Position numbers and translations under genes: made by a program
Notes under the pieces: generated by a model
Database searches by the model: none
Told to the model about the DNA's origin: nothing
Seen by the model: only the letters and a program-made list of their open reading frames with translations
Source: Microthrixaceae bacterium
Lineage (GTDB): Bacteria > Actinomycetota > Acidimicrobiia > Acidimicrobiales > Microtrichaceae
Direction: 5' to 3'
DNA: 64,000 bases
Assembly: GCA_020027475.1 (NCBI GenBank)
Contig: JAHRAZ010000050.1
Location: 1 to 64,000, forward strand
Part shown: piece by piece, positions 38,842 through 48,902 of the stretch
Position numbering within the stretch: the stretch's first letter is position 1
Layout: each line of letters begins with the position of its first letter

Positions 38842-41800
38842 GAATCCCCGCCTTCGGTATCTTCGGTGCTGACGATCTCGACAACATCGGGGTACACGAC
38901 TGCCACCGGTTCGTCATTCGTGTCGGGAGCACCGGCACTCGCAGGACTCGCATGCAGGGCCCAGTCCTCGAGATCGCGCCCCGGGTCGTCGACCACCACC
39001 ACAGGGGCTGCCTCGGAAACGATCCGACGCTTTCGCACGCTGGGCATGGTGCCTCGACGGAAAGCAAGGTAGGTCAACAACACCAGGAGAAGGATCTGCA
39101 GCGCCTGTATGGCGCGAAACGTGATCGGAGGGGACCATTTCAGTACCGCATCGCCACCTTCGGCGCTGTTGAAGCGTTGACCCCAACCAAACAATTCGAC
39201 CCGCTCGGTTTCGGCACCATCGACCGTCATTTTCCAGCCGGGATCCCCGGTTACCGATTGGGCGATGTCGCGACCGGCATCAACACTCGTGGAGTACGAG
39301 GTGGCGAATCCGGGCGGGAACACACCCTGAGGTTCTGTCAACTGGCTTGCGAGCTGATCCTGTAACTGCGGTGAGCCTTCAACTGGTAGAGCCAGATCGG
39401 TCACGTCGGTGGTTGTGGGCCAGGGCCCGTTGACCTCATAGAGGCTCACACCCACACCGGTTGGAATGAGCCTCAGGTCCAATTGCTCCTCCAGTGCCGA
39501 GGCGATTTGATCCGCAGCGCGCGATTCATGCTGGGCAAAGGGACCTGGAGCAGGGCGATCAACCACCACGACATACCGCACTGCCATGGGAGACAGGAGC
39601 TGCCCGAGTCCGCTTGTGCGGCCCTCGAGCGCTGCGGTGAGATACGACTGGAGAGCTTCGATTCCCGAGCCGCCATCGAGTCGATAACGCTGCGTCATTT
39701 CCGGCGACAGACCGTGACTGAGGCCGAAGTTCACTCCCGGAGCCTCATCCAGTTCCCAGCCGGAAACCGGCAAGACGTCCGAGTCGCCGATCCACAGAGC
39801 ACGCTGATCCGCGCTCTCATCCACAATCGACAGGGCACGATCGAAGTCGCCTTCGGGCAGATACCATCGACCGCTGGTGGATGCACCCAGCAAGGGTATG
39901 AACCCGACGAACAGGGCAGCGATGCCGAGGAAGCTCAACAGCTGTTGGTAGCCGAAGTCACTCTCCACCACATCATGTTCGAATGCGGCCGGACCCATTG
40001 CGGCGGAAACGGCCAAGCCGAGCGTCAGGGGAACCAGGAACAGTGCAACCCCGGCACCTCCGGCCCATCCCACACGCGAGGCCAGAATGGCCCCGAGCAG
40101 CGACGCGAGAATTGCAATCCAGCCACCCAGCGCCCAGCCGAGGCGCCATTTCCGGCCTGTGAACAGTGAGACGGCAGCTGCAAACACCAAACCCCATCCG
40201 AGAACGCCCATGTTGGTCGCTCCGATGGAACCGGTGAGCATTTCAGCCGCCGACGGCAGGGACCGTCCTGTTTTCCAGATGCCTGTGAATGTGGCGACAT
40301 CTCCGGAGCGGATTCCCTCGTAGATCCACGGAAATGCCACAACTGCGGCGAGCAGCAGCGCCACCAGAAGGTTGCGAATTGCCCTGGCGCCCTCCCGCGC
40401 CTGACCGTTGAGGGTCGGCCCCAGGAGCACCGCGATGCACGCCAAAGTCACGATCACGGCGCCGATCGGTGAGATCGCAAACACCAAGGCAAGCATCAAC
40501 GCCGTGCCGGCAAGTCGGGAACTGGGGCGGGCACGGGTGTCGTCAGCTTCGGCGACCGGGCGGACACCGGCCGCCGAAGCGACACGACGCAACACCCAGG
40601 GAGCGGCCGCGTAGGCCACCAGTGCCTGCAGGCGAGCTTCGCCCATGGCATTGAGAGCGATGGGTGACAGCCCGTATACCGCAAGCGCAACCGCACGTGA
40701 GCGCACTGAGGGTGTGTGACGGAAGAGACGCCAAGCGCCCACTGGGCCAAGCAGCAGTGGCAACAAGATGAGAAGCCGGCGGGCCGCCCCAACCGCACCC
40801 AGGAACAGCGTGCCCAGCCAACCCATCGTGGGTACGATCCCGGGCGGGATCGCAGCCTCACCCAGACCCGGGCGGCGCCAACCGTTCCACCACTCAGAGA
40901 GCCAGTCGCCGGCCGAATCACCGGCAGAGATGAACTCGCGCATCGAAGGCAATGCCCCGAAGATCAGGCCGCGCGCTCCGAGAAGCATCACCAGGACCGC
41001 GCCGATACCAACCACGAGGGCCATGCGGGGCGGTGTTTCGCCGGAGAAAAGTTTCAGACGGTCTCGTCCGGCGCGAGTCGCCGCGAACATCCGGTTCTCA
41101 CCATCGGAGCGGCGCGTCAGATCGCGCATTCTCTGGCTTCCGCGCCGGATCAGTGGTTTGTAGGTGGAGTCCGGAACCCTTCGCTCCCGAGCCACCGCAC
41201 GGTGTGATCCGATCAGTTGTGGCGCATGCAGGATCACCCAGGCCCAAGTGACCATCACGTCCGCCGCGGCGCGGAACCGCCCGAGAACCATCACCGCGAG
41301 CCATTCGCCGATCGAGAGAACGAATCCCATCGGAGCCACCCGGAGCAGTGTTCTGAACTGGTAGTTGACCAGCACGGAGCGGGTCTCATGGCGCAGGACC
41401 AGTCGGTCTTTGACGTCGGTGGGGCGTCGCTGCTCGAACTTCCCGCGATGGGCAACCACCGCACGCGGGCAGAATTGCACAGCCGCACCGGCATCGTGGG
41501 CCCGCCAACACAGGTCCACGTCTTCTCCGAAGTAGGGAATCCGGGTTTCGAACCCACCGATGTCGGCGAACAGGTCAGCACGCACGAGCATGCAGGCGTC
41601 GGAGACGGCAAAAACCTGGCGCTCAGAGTCGTGCTGAGCCTGATCCAGCTCTCCCGGGTCGACCAACTGGGTGGCAGCCCCATAGGCATCGACACCTATT
41701 CCGACCGATCTCAGGACAGCTGGATTGTCCCAATCCACGAGCTTCGGTCCAACCACGCCCGCGTTGGCCCGAAAGGCCTCTGCGACCAGATTCGTGACGG

Positions 41801-42215
41801 TGTCCGGTGCAAGGCGCACGTCGTCATGGCAGAAAAGAAGGAACGGCGCACCTTCGATTGACCTGAGCGCCTCATTCGCGGCCTCGGAAAACCCGTCGTC
41901 GGTCTTCAGTCGTTTCACAAAGGCCCCGGGCGCAACGTCGGCAATCCGTTCCGTGGGGTCATCAAGGCTGCCGTTGTCCACCACGAGAACCGAGAGTTGT
42001 TCGTAGTCCTGTCTGATCAGACTCGTCAAGGATTCTTCGAACCAGTCCCCCGGGTCCCGCGTGACCATGACCGCAACCACGGGCGGAGCACCCACACCGG
42101 AGGTGGGTGCCTCAGCGGGACTTGCCACGTGCCCCGAGGTCGGTTCAACCGAGGGCGGCTCGGGCGCCGCTGACTCGCCGACGGGCGCGCCAGCAACAGA
42201 AGCGCTGTCAGGCAT
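38838..42215 (-). CDS. Very large GT2 glycosyltransferase with polytopic membrane domain
   Basis: A 1125-residue protein. An acidic Pro/Ala-rich start is followed by a GT2 catalytic domain (about 45-280): VVAVMVTRDPGDWFEESL, VVDNGS, LFCHDDV as the metal-binding motif, and RIPYFGEDVDLCWRA (the acceptor-side ED motif). From about residue 290 the protein is hydrophobic, with ten or more TM helices, then an exterior domain and a last TM near 1065. Such proteins are typical of actinobacterial envelope synthesis and may extend a polyprenyl-linked glycan. ATG at 42215 is used; TTG at 42224 is possible. Overlaps the DUF5719-type gene by 4 bp. Confidence 0.82.
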   Translation of the reverse strand: MPDSASVAGAPVGESAAPEPPSVEPTSGHVASPAEAPTSGVGAPPVVAVMVTRDPGDWFEESLTSLIRQDYEQLSVLVVDNGSLDDPTERIADVAPGAFVKRLKTDDGFSEAANEALRSIEGAPFLLFCHDDVRLAPDTVTNLVAEAFRANAGVVGPKLVDWDNPAVLRSVGIGVDAYGAATQLVDPGELDQAQHDSERQVFAVSDACMLVRADLFADIGGFETRIPYFGEDVDLCWRAHDAGAAVQFCPRAVVAHRGKFEQRRPTDVKDRLVLRHETRSVLVNYQFRTLLRVAPMGFVLSIGEWLAVMVLGRFRAAADVMVTWAWVILHAPQLIGSHRAVARERRVPDSTYKPLIRRGSQRMRDLTRRSDGENRMFAATRAGRDRLKLFSGETPPRMALVVGIGAVLVMLLGARGLIFGALPSMREFISAGDSAGDWLSEWWNGWRRPGLGEAAIPPGIVPTMGWLGTLFLGAVGAARRLLILLPLLLGPVGAWRLFRHTPSVRSRAVALAVYGLSPIALNAMGEARLQALVAYAAAPWVLRRVASAAGVRPVAEADDTRARPSSRLAGTALMLALVFAISPIGAVIVTLACIAVLLGPTLNGQAREGARAIRNLLVALLLAAVVAFPWIYEGIRSGDVATFTGIWKTGRSLPSAAEMLTGSIGATNMGVLGWGLVFAAAVSLFTGRKWRLGWALGGWIAILASLLGAILASRVGWAGGAGVALFLVPLTLGLAVSAAMGPAAFEHDVVESDFGYQQLLSFLGIAALFVGFIPLLGASTSGRWYLPEGDFDRALSIVDESADQRALWIGDSDVLPVSGWELDEAPGVNFGLSHGLSPEMTQRYRLDGGSGIEALQSYLTAALEGRTSGLGQLLSPMAVRYVVVVDRPAPGPFAQHESRAADQIASALEEQLDLRLIPTGVGVSLYEVNGPWPTTTDVTDLALPVEGSPQLQDQLASQLTEPQGVFPPGFATSYSTSVDAGRDIAQSVTGDPGWKMTVDGAETERVELFGWGQRFNSAEGGDAVLKWSPPITFRAIQALQILLLVLLTYLAFRRGTMPSVRKRRIVSEAAPVVVVDDPGRDLEDWALHASPASAGAPDTNDEPVAVVYPDVVEIVSTEDTEGGDS

Positions 42216-42426
42216 GTCGTTCAAACCCGGCGGGTCTTGGGAGGAAATCTCCGACTCCTTCTGATCGCTGCGCCAGCGTTTCCCCGCTGAGGACTCCGGA
42301 CCACCCGAACTTGGTGATCCCTCGGCTGCTAGATCGTACCGCGCCCGGCCCCGGGACTTCGATCCTTGTGAACACCACCTGTGGCGCAGTCGTGATCCAA
42401 TTCACAGCGGGGTGGGTGAATCCCAA

Positions 42427-42432
42427 TAGAGT
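42427..42432 (+). promoter_or_regulatory. Candidate -10 box (TAGAGT) for rmd
   Basis: TAGAGT lies 35 bp before the ATG at 42468, leaving room for a short leader with the GGGAG Shine-Dalgarno site at 42459-42463. No clear -35. Confidence 0.35.
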
Positions 42433-42467
42433 TCATACCAGATGCATGCCACGACGCGGGAGTCACC

Positions 42468-43376
42468 ATGAAGGCCATGATCACAGGGGCGGGCGGCTTC
42501 GTCGGCCACCACCTGCTGCAACACCTGATCGAATCGGGAGACGATCCCATTCCCACCGATCGCTCGACCGACGGCCTCGACATCCTCGACGCGCCCGCTC
42601 TCATCGAGCGATTCAAGGCAGTGAAACCCGAGGTCATCTATCACCTTGCCGGCGCCTCGGATGTAGGCGGTTCATGGCAAACTCCGCAGGCAACCTTCCG
42701 CGCCAATGCCGAGGGCACGCTCAACGTGCTCTGGGCGGCCCGTCAGGCAGGCGTCGAGCGGATTCTCACCGTCGGCTCAGCCGATGTGTATGGCAAGGTC
42801 CAGCCCGAGGACCTTCCCCTGACCGAGGACAGCCCGCTCAGTCCGGTCAGCCCCTATGCGGCCTCCAAAGTCTCCGCGGACACGGTCGCCCAACAGGCTC
42901 ACCTCGGATTCGGTCAGTCGGTGGTTCGCACCCGACCCTTCAATCACCTCGGGCCGGGCCAGAGCACGCGATTTGTGGCTCCAGCACTGGCAGAACGCAT
43001 CGCTCGCAACGAGGTCACCGGAGACGGTGTGCTCAAGGTGGGCAATCTCAGCCCTCGCCGCGATTTCACCGACGTCCGCGACGTTGTACGGGCGTACCGT
43101 TTCCTGATGGAAGGCGGAGAGGCCGGCGAGGTCTACAACGTCTGCTCCGGCGAGGCCATCGCCATCGAAGAACTCGCCAATCGCCTCCTGGAGATGGCCA
43201 GCACCGATCAGGTTCTTGCCCCCGATCCCGACCTCGTGCGCCCCGTGGACATTCCAGTTCTGCTCGGGGATTCTTCGAAGCTGAGGACCCACACGGGATG
43301 GGAGCCCGGAATTCCGCTTTCACAAACCCTCGAAGACCTGCTCAACGACATGCGCGCCCGGGTCAAGTCCGACTGA
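42468..43376 (+). CDS. GDP-6-deoxy-4-keto-D-mannose reductase (Rmd-like)
   Basis: A 302-residue extended SDR. The NAD(P) motif GAGGFVG is at 7-13, and the catalytic Tyr130/Lys134 lie in SPYAASK. RPFNHLGPGQ is the loop typical of Rmd and GDP-hexulose reductases. It would reduce the Gmd product to GDP-D-rhamnose; substrate assignment rests on this loop and on gmd lying 0.6 kb away. The start at 42468 follows GGGAGTCACC. It is divergent from the large GT2 gene. Confidence 0.72.
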   Translation: MKAMITGAGGFVGHHLLQHLIESGDDPIPTDRSTDGLDILDAPALIERFKAVKPEVIYHLAGASDVGGSWQTPQATFRANAEGTLNVLWAARQAGVERILTVGSADVYGKVQPEDLPLTEDSPLSPVSPYAASKVSADTVAQQAHLGFGQSVVRTRPFNHLGPGQSTRFVAPALAERIARNEVTGDGVLKVGNLSPRRDFTDVRDVVRAYRFLMEGGEAGEVYNVCSGEAIAIEELANRLLEMASTDQVLAPDPDLVRPVDIPVLLGDSSKLRTHTGWEPGIPLSQTLEDLLNDMRARVKSD

Positions 43377-43415
43377 AACCCGAAGAACCCGAATGGCCGG
43401 GGAAACGAGTCGTTT

Positions 43416-43868
43416 TCAACCCAGCCGTTCGAGAGCCGCGGCGAGTCGGTCTGACTCGGCGCGATCCACCGAGGCGCGGCGAAGGCCGATGAGATTTCCC
43501 TGCCACTCGCTGCGCACCCGGGCGGCAACGGCTCTGGGGGCTCCTTCCAGCCAAAGGAGATCCCTCTCGAGCAGGGCCAGTTGCAGATCCACCTCGCTGT
43601 GACGATTCGCCACCGCCGGGAGCCGTTCGGCTTTCGCCGCCGGATAGTCGGTGTCGGCGACCAGGTCGTGAGGCTCCATGTGGAATATGCCGGCCAGCAA
43701 CACGATCGTGCGCTCGCCCGGAACGCTTCGAGTTGACTCGATGTTGGAAAGCGCAACCCTTGAAATCGCAACCCTCTCGGCCAGGTCGGTCTGGGTCAGC
43801 CCGCGCTCGGTGCGCAACGAGGCAATTCGTTGACCAAGGTTGGATGGGAATGGTTGGGCTTTTGGCAT
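43416..43868 (-). CDS. XRE family transcriptional regulator
   Basis: A 150-residue protein. Residues 9-64 are an XRE helix-turn-helix: GQRIASLRTERGLTQTDLAERVAISRVALSNIESTR. The remaining 80 residues are helical without a known partner domain. It lies between rmd and gmd on the opposite strand. The palindrome TGTCAAC-TGG-GTTGACA begins 23 bp upstream of its ATG and is probably its own operator, overlapping the gmd promoter region. Confidence 0.85.
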   Translation of the reverse strand: MPKAQPFPSNLGQRIASLRTERGLTQTDLAERVAISRVALSNIESTRSVPGERTIVLLAGIFHMEPHDLVADTDYPAAKAERLPAVANRHSEVDLQLALLERDLLWLEGAPRAVAARVRSEWQGNLIGLRRASVDRAESDRLAAALERLG

Positions 43869-43890
43869 GAGAAACGAGAAATCCGGGTGA

Positions 43891-43907
43891 TGTCAACTGG
43901 GTTGACA
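43891..43907. promoter_or_regulatory. Palindromic operator between XRE regulator and gmd
   Basis: TGTCAAC (43891-43897), TGG, GTTGACA (43901-43907): a perfect 7-bp inverted repeat. The right arm contains TTGACA, a consensus -35 for the gmd direction. Best candidate partner is the adjacent XRE regulator. Confidence 0.6.
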
Positions 43908-43928
43908 GACATCCCCCGCGACCAATTC

Positions 43929-43934
43929 TAGAAT
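43929..43934 (+). promoter_or_regulatory. -10 box (TAGAAT) for a leaderless gmd transcript
   Basis: TAGAAT ends 6 nt before the gmd ATG, and no Shine-Dalgarno site lies between, so transcription would start at the ATG. TTGACA at 43902-43907 is 21 bp upstream, longer than the ideal 17. Confidence 0.5.
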
Positions 43935-43937
43935 TGA

Positions 43938-44921
<984 letters not shown>

Positions 44922-44931
44922 GGCCCAAGTG

Positions 44932-45888
44932 ATGATCACCGTTCTGGCGGGAGGAGTCGGGGCAGCGAAGTTCCTCATCGGTCTCCTCGAAGTCGTCGAC
45001 CCGCAAGAAGTCACGGCCATCGTCAACGTGGCCGACGACACCACCATTCACGGCCTTCGCATCAGTCCGGATCTCGACTCATGCACATACACCTTGGCCG
45101 GCGCCAACGACACCGAGCGCGGTTGGGGCCTCCGAGGCGAAACTTGGCTCGCCATGGAACACCTGCGGCGATACGCGGAATCCAATGACGTGACCAACGG
45201 TGATGCCGCCGGTTGGTTCAACCTCGGCGACCGCGACCTCGGGACACACCTCTATCGAACCTCCCGACTCGCGGCGGGCAGGAGTCTCAGCCAGGTATCG
45301 ACTGAGATCACGAAGGCTTGGGGCATCGCTGCAACCTTGTTGCCAGCCTCGAATTCCGAGATCCGGACCAAGGTGCACACCACCGATGGTCGGGAGCTCG
45401 CGTTTCAGGATTACTTCGTGCGCGAGCGCTACGACGTGGAAGTTGCTTCGGTGACGATCGATGGCCTTGATACCGCCGTACCCGCTCCGGGAGTTCTCGA
45501 GGCGATCGCGGGTGCCGAGGTGGTGCTCATCGCTCCGAGCAACCCGATCGTTTCCATAGACCCGATTCTGGCCATTCCCGGGATCCGCAACGCCATGGTG
45601 GCCCGCCGAAACAACGTGGCTGCGATCTCTCCCATCGTGGGGGGTGCCGCGCTCAAGGGTCCGGCCGACCGACTCCTGCGTGATCTCGGCCACGAGCCTT
45701 CTGTGGTGGGGATCGCCCGACTCTACGAGGAGGTGGCGGCCTCATTGGTGATCGACATAGAAGACGAGGCTCTGGCCCCCGATGTTCGAGCCGCAGGCAT
45801 GAACTGTGTGATCACCGACACAATCATGCGCTCCGCCGCCATCTCCGCTGACCTGGCCCGAACCACCCTGGACACAGCGGCCGGATGA
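44932..45888 (+). CDS. fbiA: 2-phospho-L-lactate transferase / FbiA (F420 biosynthesis)
   Basis: A 318-residue CofD/FbiA enzyme joining the phospho-lactyl or phospho-enolpyruvyl group to the Fo chromophore. MITVLAGGVGAAKF is the signature start; NVADDTTIHGLRISPDLDS is the substrate loop; GWFNLGDRDLGTHLYRT and APSNPIVSIDPIL are also conserved. ATG at 44932 follows GAGG; GTG at 44929 overlaps. cofE follows after 51 bp. In actinobacteria this enzyme uses phosphoenolpyruvate, which then requires a separate reduction step. Confidence 0.92.
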   Translation: MITVLAGGVGAAKFLIGLLEVVDPQEVTAIVNVADDTTIHGLRISPDLDSCTYTLAGANDTERGWGLRGETWLAMEHLRRYAESNDVTNGDAAGWFNLGDRDLGTHLYRTSRLAAGRSLSQVSTEITKAWGIAATLLPASNSEIRTKVHTTDGRELAFQDYFVRERYDVEVASVTIDGLDTAVPAPGVLEAIAGAEVVLIAPSNPIVSIDPILAIPGIRNAMVARRNNVAAISPIVGGAALKGPADRLLRDLGHEPSVVGIARLYEEVAASLVIDIEDEALAPDVRAAGMNCVITDTIMRSAAISADLARTTLDTAAG

Positions 45889-45939
45889 CTGCACTGGCGA
45901 CATGATTGCACCGCGACCCATACGCTCGGGATCGAACCC

Positions 45940-46650
45940 ATGAGTCACCTGAGAATCCGCGGCGTGGAGGGAATCGGCGAGATCGACCGGGGAGCGGATC
46001 TGGCCCGCCTGATATCCGAAGCCACCGAAGTTCAGGACCGCGACATCCTGGTGGTCACCCAGAAGGTGGTCTCCAAAGCCGAAGGCGCAATGGTGGATGT
46101 GGATCCGGATGACCCGCTCAGCCACAAATCAACAGTTGAACGGGAGTCGGTCCGGATTCTGCGGCGCCGCGGAGACCTGGTGATCTCGGAGACCAAACAC
46201 GGATACATTTGTGCGAACGCCGGGATCGACCTGTCCAACGTGGAGCGCGGCAAGGCCGCCCTGCTTCCGGAAGACTCCGATCGTTCGGCCCGGCGCATCC
46301 GCGACGGACTGCGAGGAATCACCGGTGTGACCGTTGGCGTGATCATCTCCGACACATTCGGCAGGCCCTGGCGACGCGGCGTCACCGACGTGGCCATCGG
46401 ATCTGCGGGCATCAGGGTGATTCGGGACCTGCGAGGAACCACCGACACCTTTGGTCGCGAACTCCAAGTGACGGAGGTTGCCGTGGTAGACGAGATAGCC
46501 GCAGCTGCCGACCTCGTGATGGGGAAGTCCGCGGGTATCCCCGTGGCGGTGGTCACGGGTGTGGATCCGGCAGTGTTCCTCGAGTCCGGGGAACGTTCGG
46601 GCGTTGTCCCGGATTTGATCCGCCATCCCTCGGAGGATCTCTTTCGATGA
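45940..46650 (+). CDS. cofE: Coenzyme F420:L-glutamate ligase (CofE type, no nitroreductase domain)
   Basis: A 236-residue ligase adding the first glutamates to F420-0. DILVVTQKVVSKAEGAMVD, SETKHGYICANAGIDLSN, ISDTFGRPWRRGVTDVAIG and VVDEIAAAADLVMGK are the family motifs. The mycobacterial FbiB is about twice as long, with a C-terminal FMN domain that reduces dehydro-F420; that half is absent here and the frame ends normally. So the reductase must be elsewhere, or the precursor differs. Confidence 0.88.
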   Translation: MSHLRIRGVEGIGEIDRGADLARLISEATEVQDRDILVVTQKVVSKAEGAMVDVDPDDPLSHKSTVERESVRILRRRGDLVISETKHGYICANAGIDLSNVERGKAALLPEDSDRSARRIRDGLRGITGVTVGVIISDTFGRPWRRGVTDVAIGSAGIRVIRDLRGTTDTFGRELQVTEVAVVDEIAAAADLVMGKSAGIPVAVVTGVDPAVFLESGERSGVVPDLIRHPSEDLFR

Positions 46651-46729
46651 AGCACGTCCGATGAGGCTCATTCCCACGAAGTTCGGGCCTCCGGCGAGCA
46701 CGGCGTGTGCGCTCGCCGAATCTCCGCAG

Positions 46730-46735
46730 TACCGT
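46730..46735 (+). promoter_or_regulatory. Candidate -10 box (TACCGT), leaderless SDR start
   Basis: TACCGT is followed by exactly 8 nt and the ATG at 46744. The same TACCGT-N8-ATG layout precedes the fucose synthase at 54595. Confidence 0.45.
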
Positions 46736-46743
46736 TCTCGCCG

Positions 46744-47625
46744 ATGACGGTGCATCCAATGGACGACAAAACAGTGGTCATCACGGGCGCGAATTCGGGC
46801 ATCGGGCTCGAAACCGCCGTGTCTCTGGCCGGCTCCGGAGCGAATCTGATCCTTGGTTGCCGCAACACTGAAAAGGCTGCTGCCGCCGTTGCGCAAATAC
46901 GGCGTCGCTCCGGCAACGAAAATGTTGTCAACCACAGGCTCGACCTGGCCAGTTTGATCTCCGTGCGGTCGTTTGCCGACGCCCTTTCGTATCTCGACCA
47001 CATCGACGTTCTCATCAACAACGCCGGGATCGTCCTGGACGAACGGGAGGAGACGGCCGAGGGTTTCGAAGCAATGTTCGGAACGAATTACCTCGGACCG
47101 TTTCTGCTCACGAAACTCCTTCTCCCGCAGTTACGCGCCGCTGATCACGCCCGCATCGTGAACGTGGCCTCCATCGTCCACGGTGCCGCTATCGGAGGTA
47201 TCCGCTATGGCGACCTCGACCGCAATGGCACATTCGGACCATGGCGGGTCTACGGCGAGTCGAAACTTGCCGGCATCCTTCACGCAGAAGAACTTGCGAA
47301 TCGCCTCGAGGGAACCGGAATCGTGGCTAGCTCGCTTCACCCTGGCGTCGTCGACACACAATTCGGCAAGGAGGGTGACACCGGCGGCGCCACCGGAGCG
47401 ATGATGAACCTCAAACTGGACTCGGTGAGGTCGCGGGCGCTGAAGACCCCCGCTCAGGGCGCCGCGACCACGATCCATCTGGCATCGTCTCCCGAAGCAG
47501 CCGAGATCAGCGGCGCATACTGGGTCAACTCCGAGCAGAAGAAGACCTACTCGTGGACCCGCAAACATGGCGACTCGAAACTCCTCTGGTCAGTCTCTGA
47601 CCGAATGATCTCAGCCGCCAGCTGA
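46744..47625 (+). CDS. SDR, retinol-dehydrogenase-like
   Basis: A 293-residue SDR. TGANSGIG lies near residues 14-21, CRNTEKA gives an Arg typical of NADP use, INNAGIVLDEREETAEGFE follows, the catalytic Ser is in NVASIVH and Tyr/Lys in YGESK. The layout fits retinol-dehydrogenase-like and protochlorophyllide-reductase-like SDRs; the substrate is unknown. ATG at 46744 sits 8 nt after TACCGT; ATG at 46759 is possible. Confidence 0.8.
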   Translation: MTVHPMDDKTVVITGANSGIGLETAVSLAGSGANLILGCRNTEKAAAAVAQIRRRSGNENVVNHRLDLASLISVRSFADALSYLDHIDVLINNAGIVLDEREETAEGFEAMFGTNYLGPFLLTKLLLPQLRAADHARIVNVASIVHGAAIGGIRYGDLDRNGTFGPWRVYGESKLAGILHAEELANRLEGTGIVASSLHPGVVDTQFGKEGDTGGATGAMMNLKLDSVRSRALKTPAQGAATTIHLASSPEAAEISGAYWVNSEQKKTYSWTRKHGDSKLLWSVSDRMISAAS

Positions 47626-47655
47626 CAGTTCGCCGCTCCATCTGACAGTTCGCCG
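47622..47655. repeat. Direct repeat CTGACAGTTCGCCG, two copies
   Basis: CTGACAGTTCGCCG at 47622-47635 and again at 47642-47655, with start points 20 bp apart. It covers the SDR stop codon and the start of the intergenic gap to the epimerase gene. No function is apparent. Confidence 0.5.
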
Positions 47656-47777
47656 GCGCCAGCCGACCGGTGCCCGCATCCGCCAAGCCAAGTGCTGTGG
47701 TTGGTCAGCGTGGTGGTGAACGTGTTGTGTTCGGTGAATGCGTTGCGTTCGGTGAACCTGCTGTTTCAAGTGCCGAA

Positions 47778-48725
47778 TCAGGCGTTGCGGTCGGCAAACC
47801 AGTCAAGTACCGCAGCCGTTCCGGTCTGCAGGTCAGTGAAGGGTTCCCAGCCGAGGTGCATCCTGGCTCGCCCGGCATCCAGAGCGGAGCGCTCCAGTTC
47901 GCCGTGCCTGGCGGGAGCATGCACCGCGGGAGTATCCACGCCGGCACTTGCCGCCATCGCCTCATAGAGGCCATTGACGCTCGTCTCGATGCCGGTGCCG
48001 ATATTGCACAGCAGGCCGCTGCCCTTGTCGGCCGCCCGCACAAACGCATCCACCACGTCATCGACGAACACATAGTCACGGGTCTGGCGGCCATCACCAA
48101 AAATTGTGCACTCTTCGCCGGACAGCAAGCGGCCGGCGAAGATCGCCACCACACCCGCTTCTCCGTGCGGATCCTGACGCGGGCCGTAGACATTGGCCAA
48201 GGCCAGGGACGTGTACTCGATCTGATGCAGTTCGCGGTACGCGTTGAGGTAGTCGGTGCCCACCTTCTTGGTCACTCCGTAAGGCGAAACCGGCTTCTGT
48301 GGATGTGCCTCGGTCACCGGCAGATCCTCGGGATCAACAGTGCCGTAGATCGTGCCCCCCGAGGAGGCGAAACAGATCTTGCGGGCACCCCCCAGACGAG
48401 CACCTTCGAGCACGTTCAGCATGCCCATCACGTTGATGCGAGCATCGGCTGCGGGGTCGGTCACGGAGAGCCGGACGTCGATCTGGGCTGCGAGGTGAAA
48501 GACCACTTCGGGAATGCGGCGCTCAATGAGTTCCACCACTGATGGGTCGCAGATGTCGATCTGGTGAAAGCTGAACTCACCGCCCGCAGAGCGGGCATCA
48601 GAGAGATTGGCGAGCTTGCCGCCGGAAAGGTTGTCGATGGCGTCCACCGAGTGACCTTCGGCAAGAAGACGGTCCACAAGGTTGGAACCGATGAATCCGG
48701 CACCGCCGGTGACGAGTACGTGCAC
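47778..48725 (-). CDS. NAD-dependent epimerase (UDP-glucose 4-epimerase-like)
   Basis: A 315-residue extended SDR. It starts VHVLVTGGAGFIGSNLVD, has DNLSGGKLANL for the adenosine ribose, FHLAAQIDVRLS, the catalytic site FASSGGTIYG and Tyr/Lys in SPYGVTKK, then NVYGPRQDPHGEAGVV. This is the GalE group, which also includes UDP-glucuronate and UDP-GlcNAc epimerases, so the exact sugar is open. GTG at 48725 has AGGAGA about 7 nt upstream; a longer frame to 48797 lacks support. It ends the minus-strand glycan run. Confidence 0.82.
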   Translation of the reverse strand: MHVLVTGGAGFIGSNLVDRLLAEGHSVDAIDNLSGGKLANLSDARSAGGEFSFHQIDICDPSVVELIERRIPEVVFHLAAQIDVRLSVTDPAADARINVMGMLNVLEGARLGGARKICFASSGGTIYGTVDPEDLPVTEAHPQKPVSPYGVTKKVGTDYLNAYRELHQIEYTSLALANVYGPRQDPHGEAGVVAIFAGRLLSGEECTIFGDGRQTRDYVFVDDVVDAFVRAADKGSGLLCNIGTGIETSVNGLYEAMAASAGVDTPAVHAPARHGELERSALDAGRARMHLGWEPFTDLQTGTAAVLDWFADRNA

Positions 48726-48823
48726 TGTCTGTCTCCTGTCTGCAATCCGTTGGGCAACCTGTACCTGCGAAGGCCGCCCCCCTTTGGCAACGATCATGCG
48801 ATCGTCACATCTGTTGTGGCTGT

Positions 48824-48851
48824 CTCAATTCGCCATGCTCAATTCGCCATG
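48824..48851. repeat. Tandem 14-bp duplication, two units
   Basis: CTCAATTCGCCATG at 48824-48837 and 48838-48851, identical. Intergenic, between the manC stop and the epimerase start. Confidence 0.6.
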
Positions 48852-48902
48852 CTGTCCGATCGTCGCGTACAGGTACTCACCCGCGGGGATCTTCGGCTCT
48901 GG

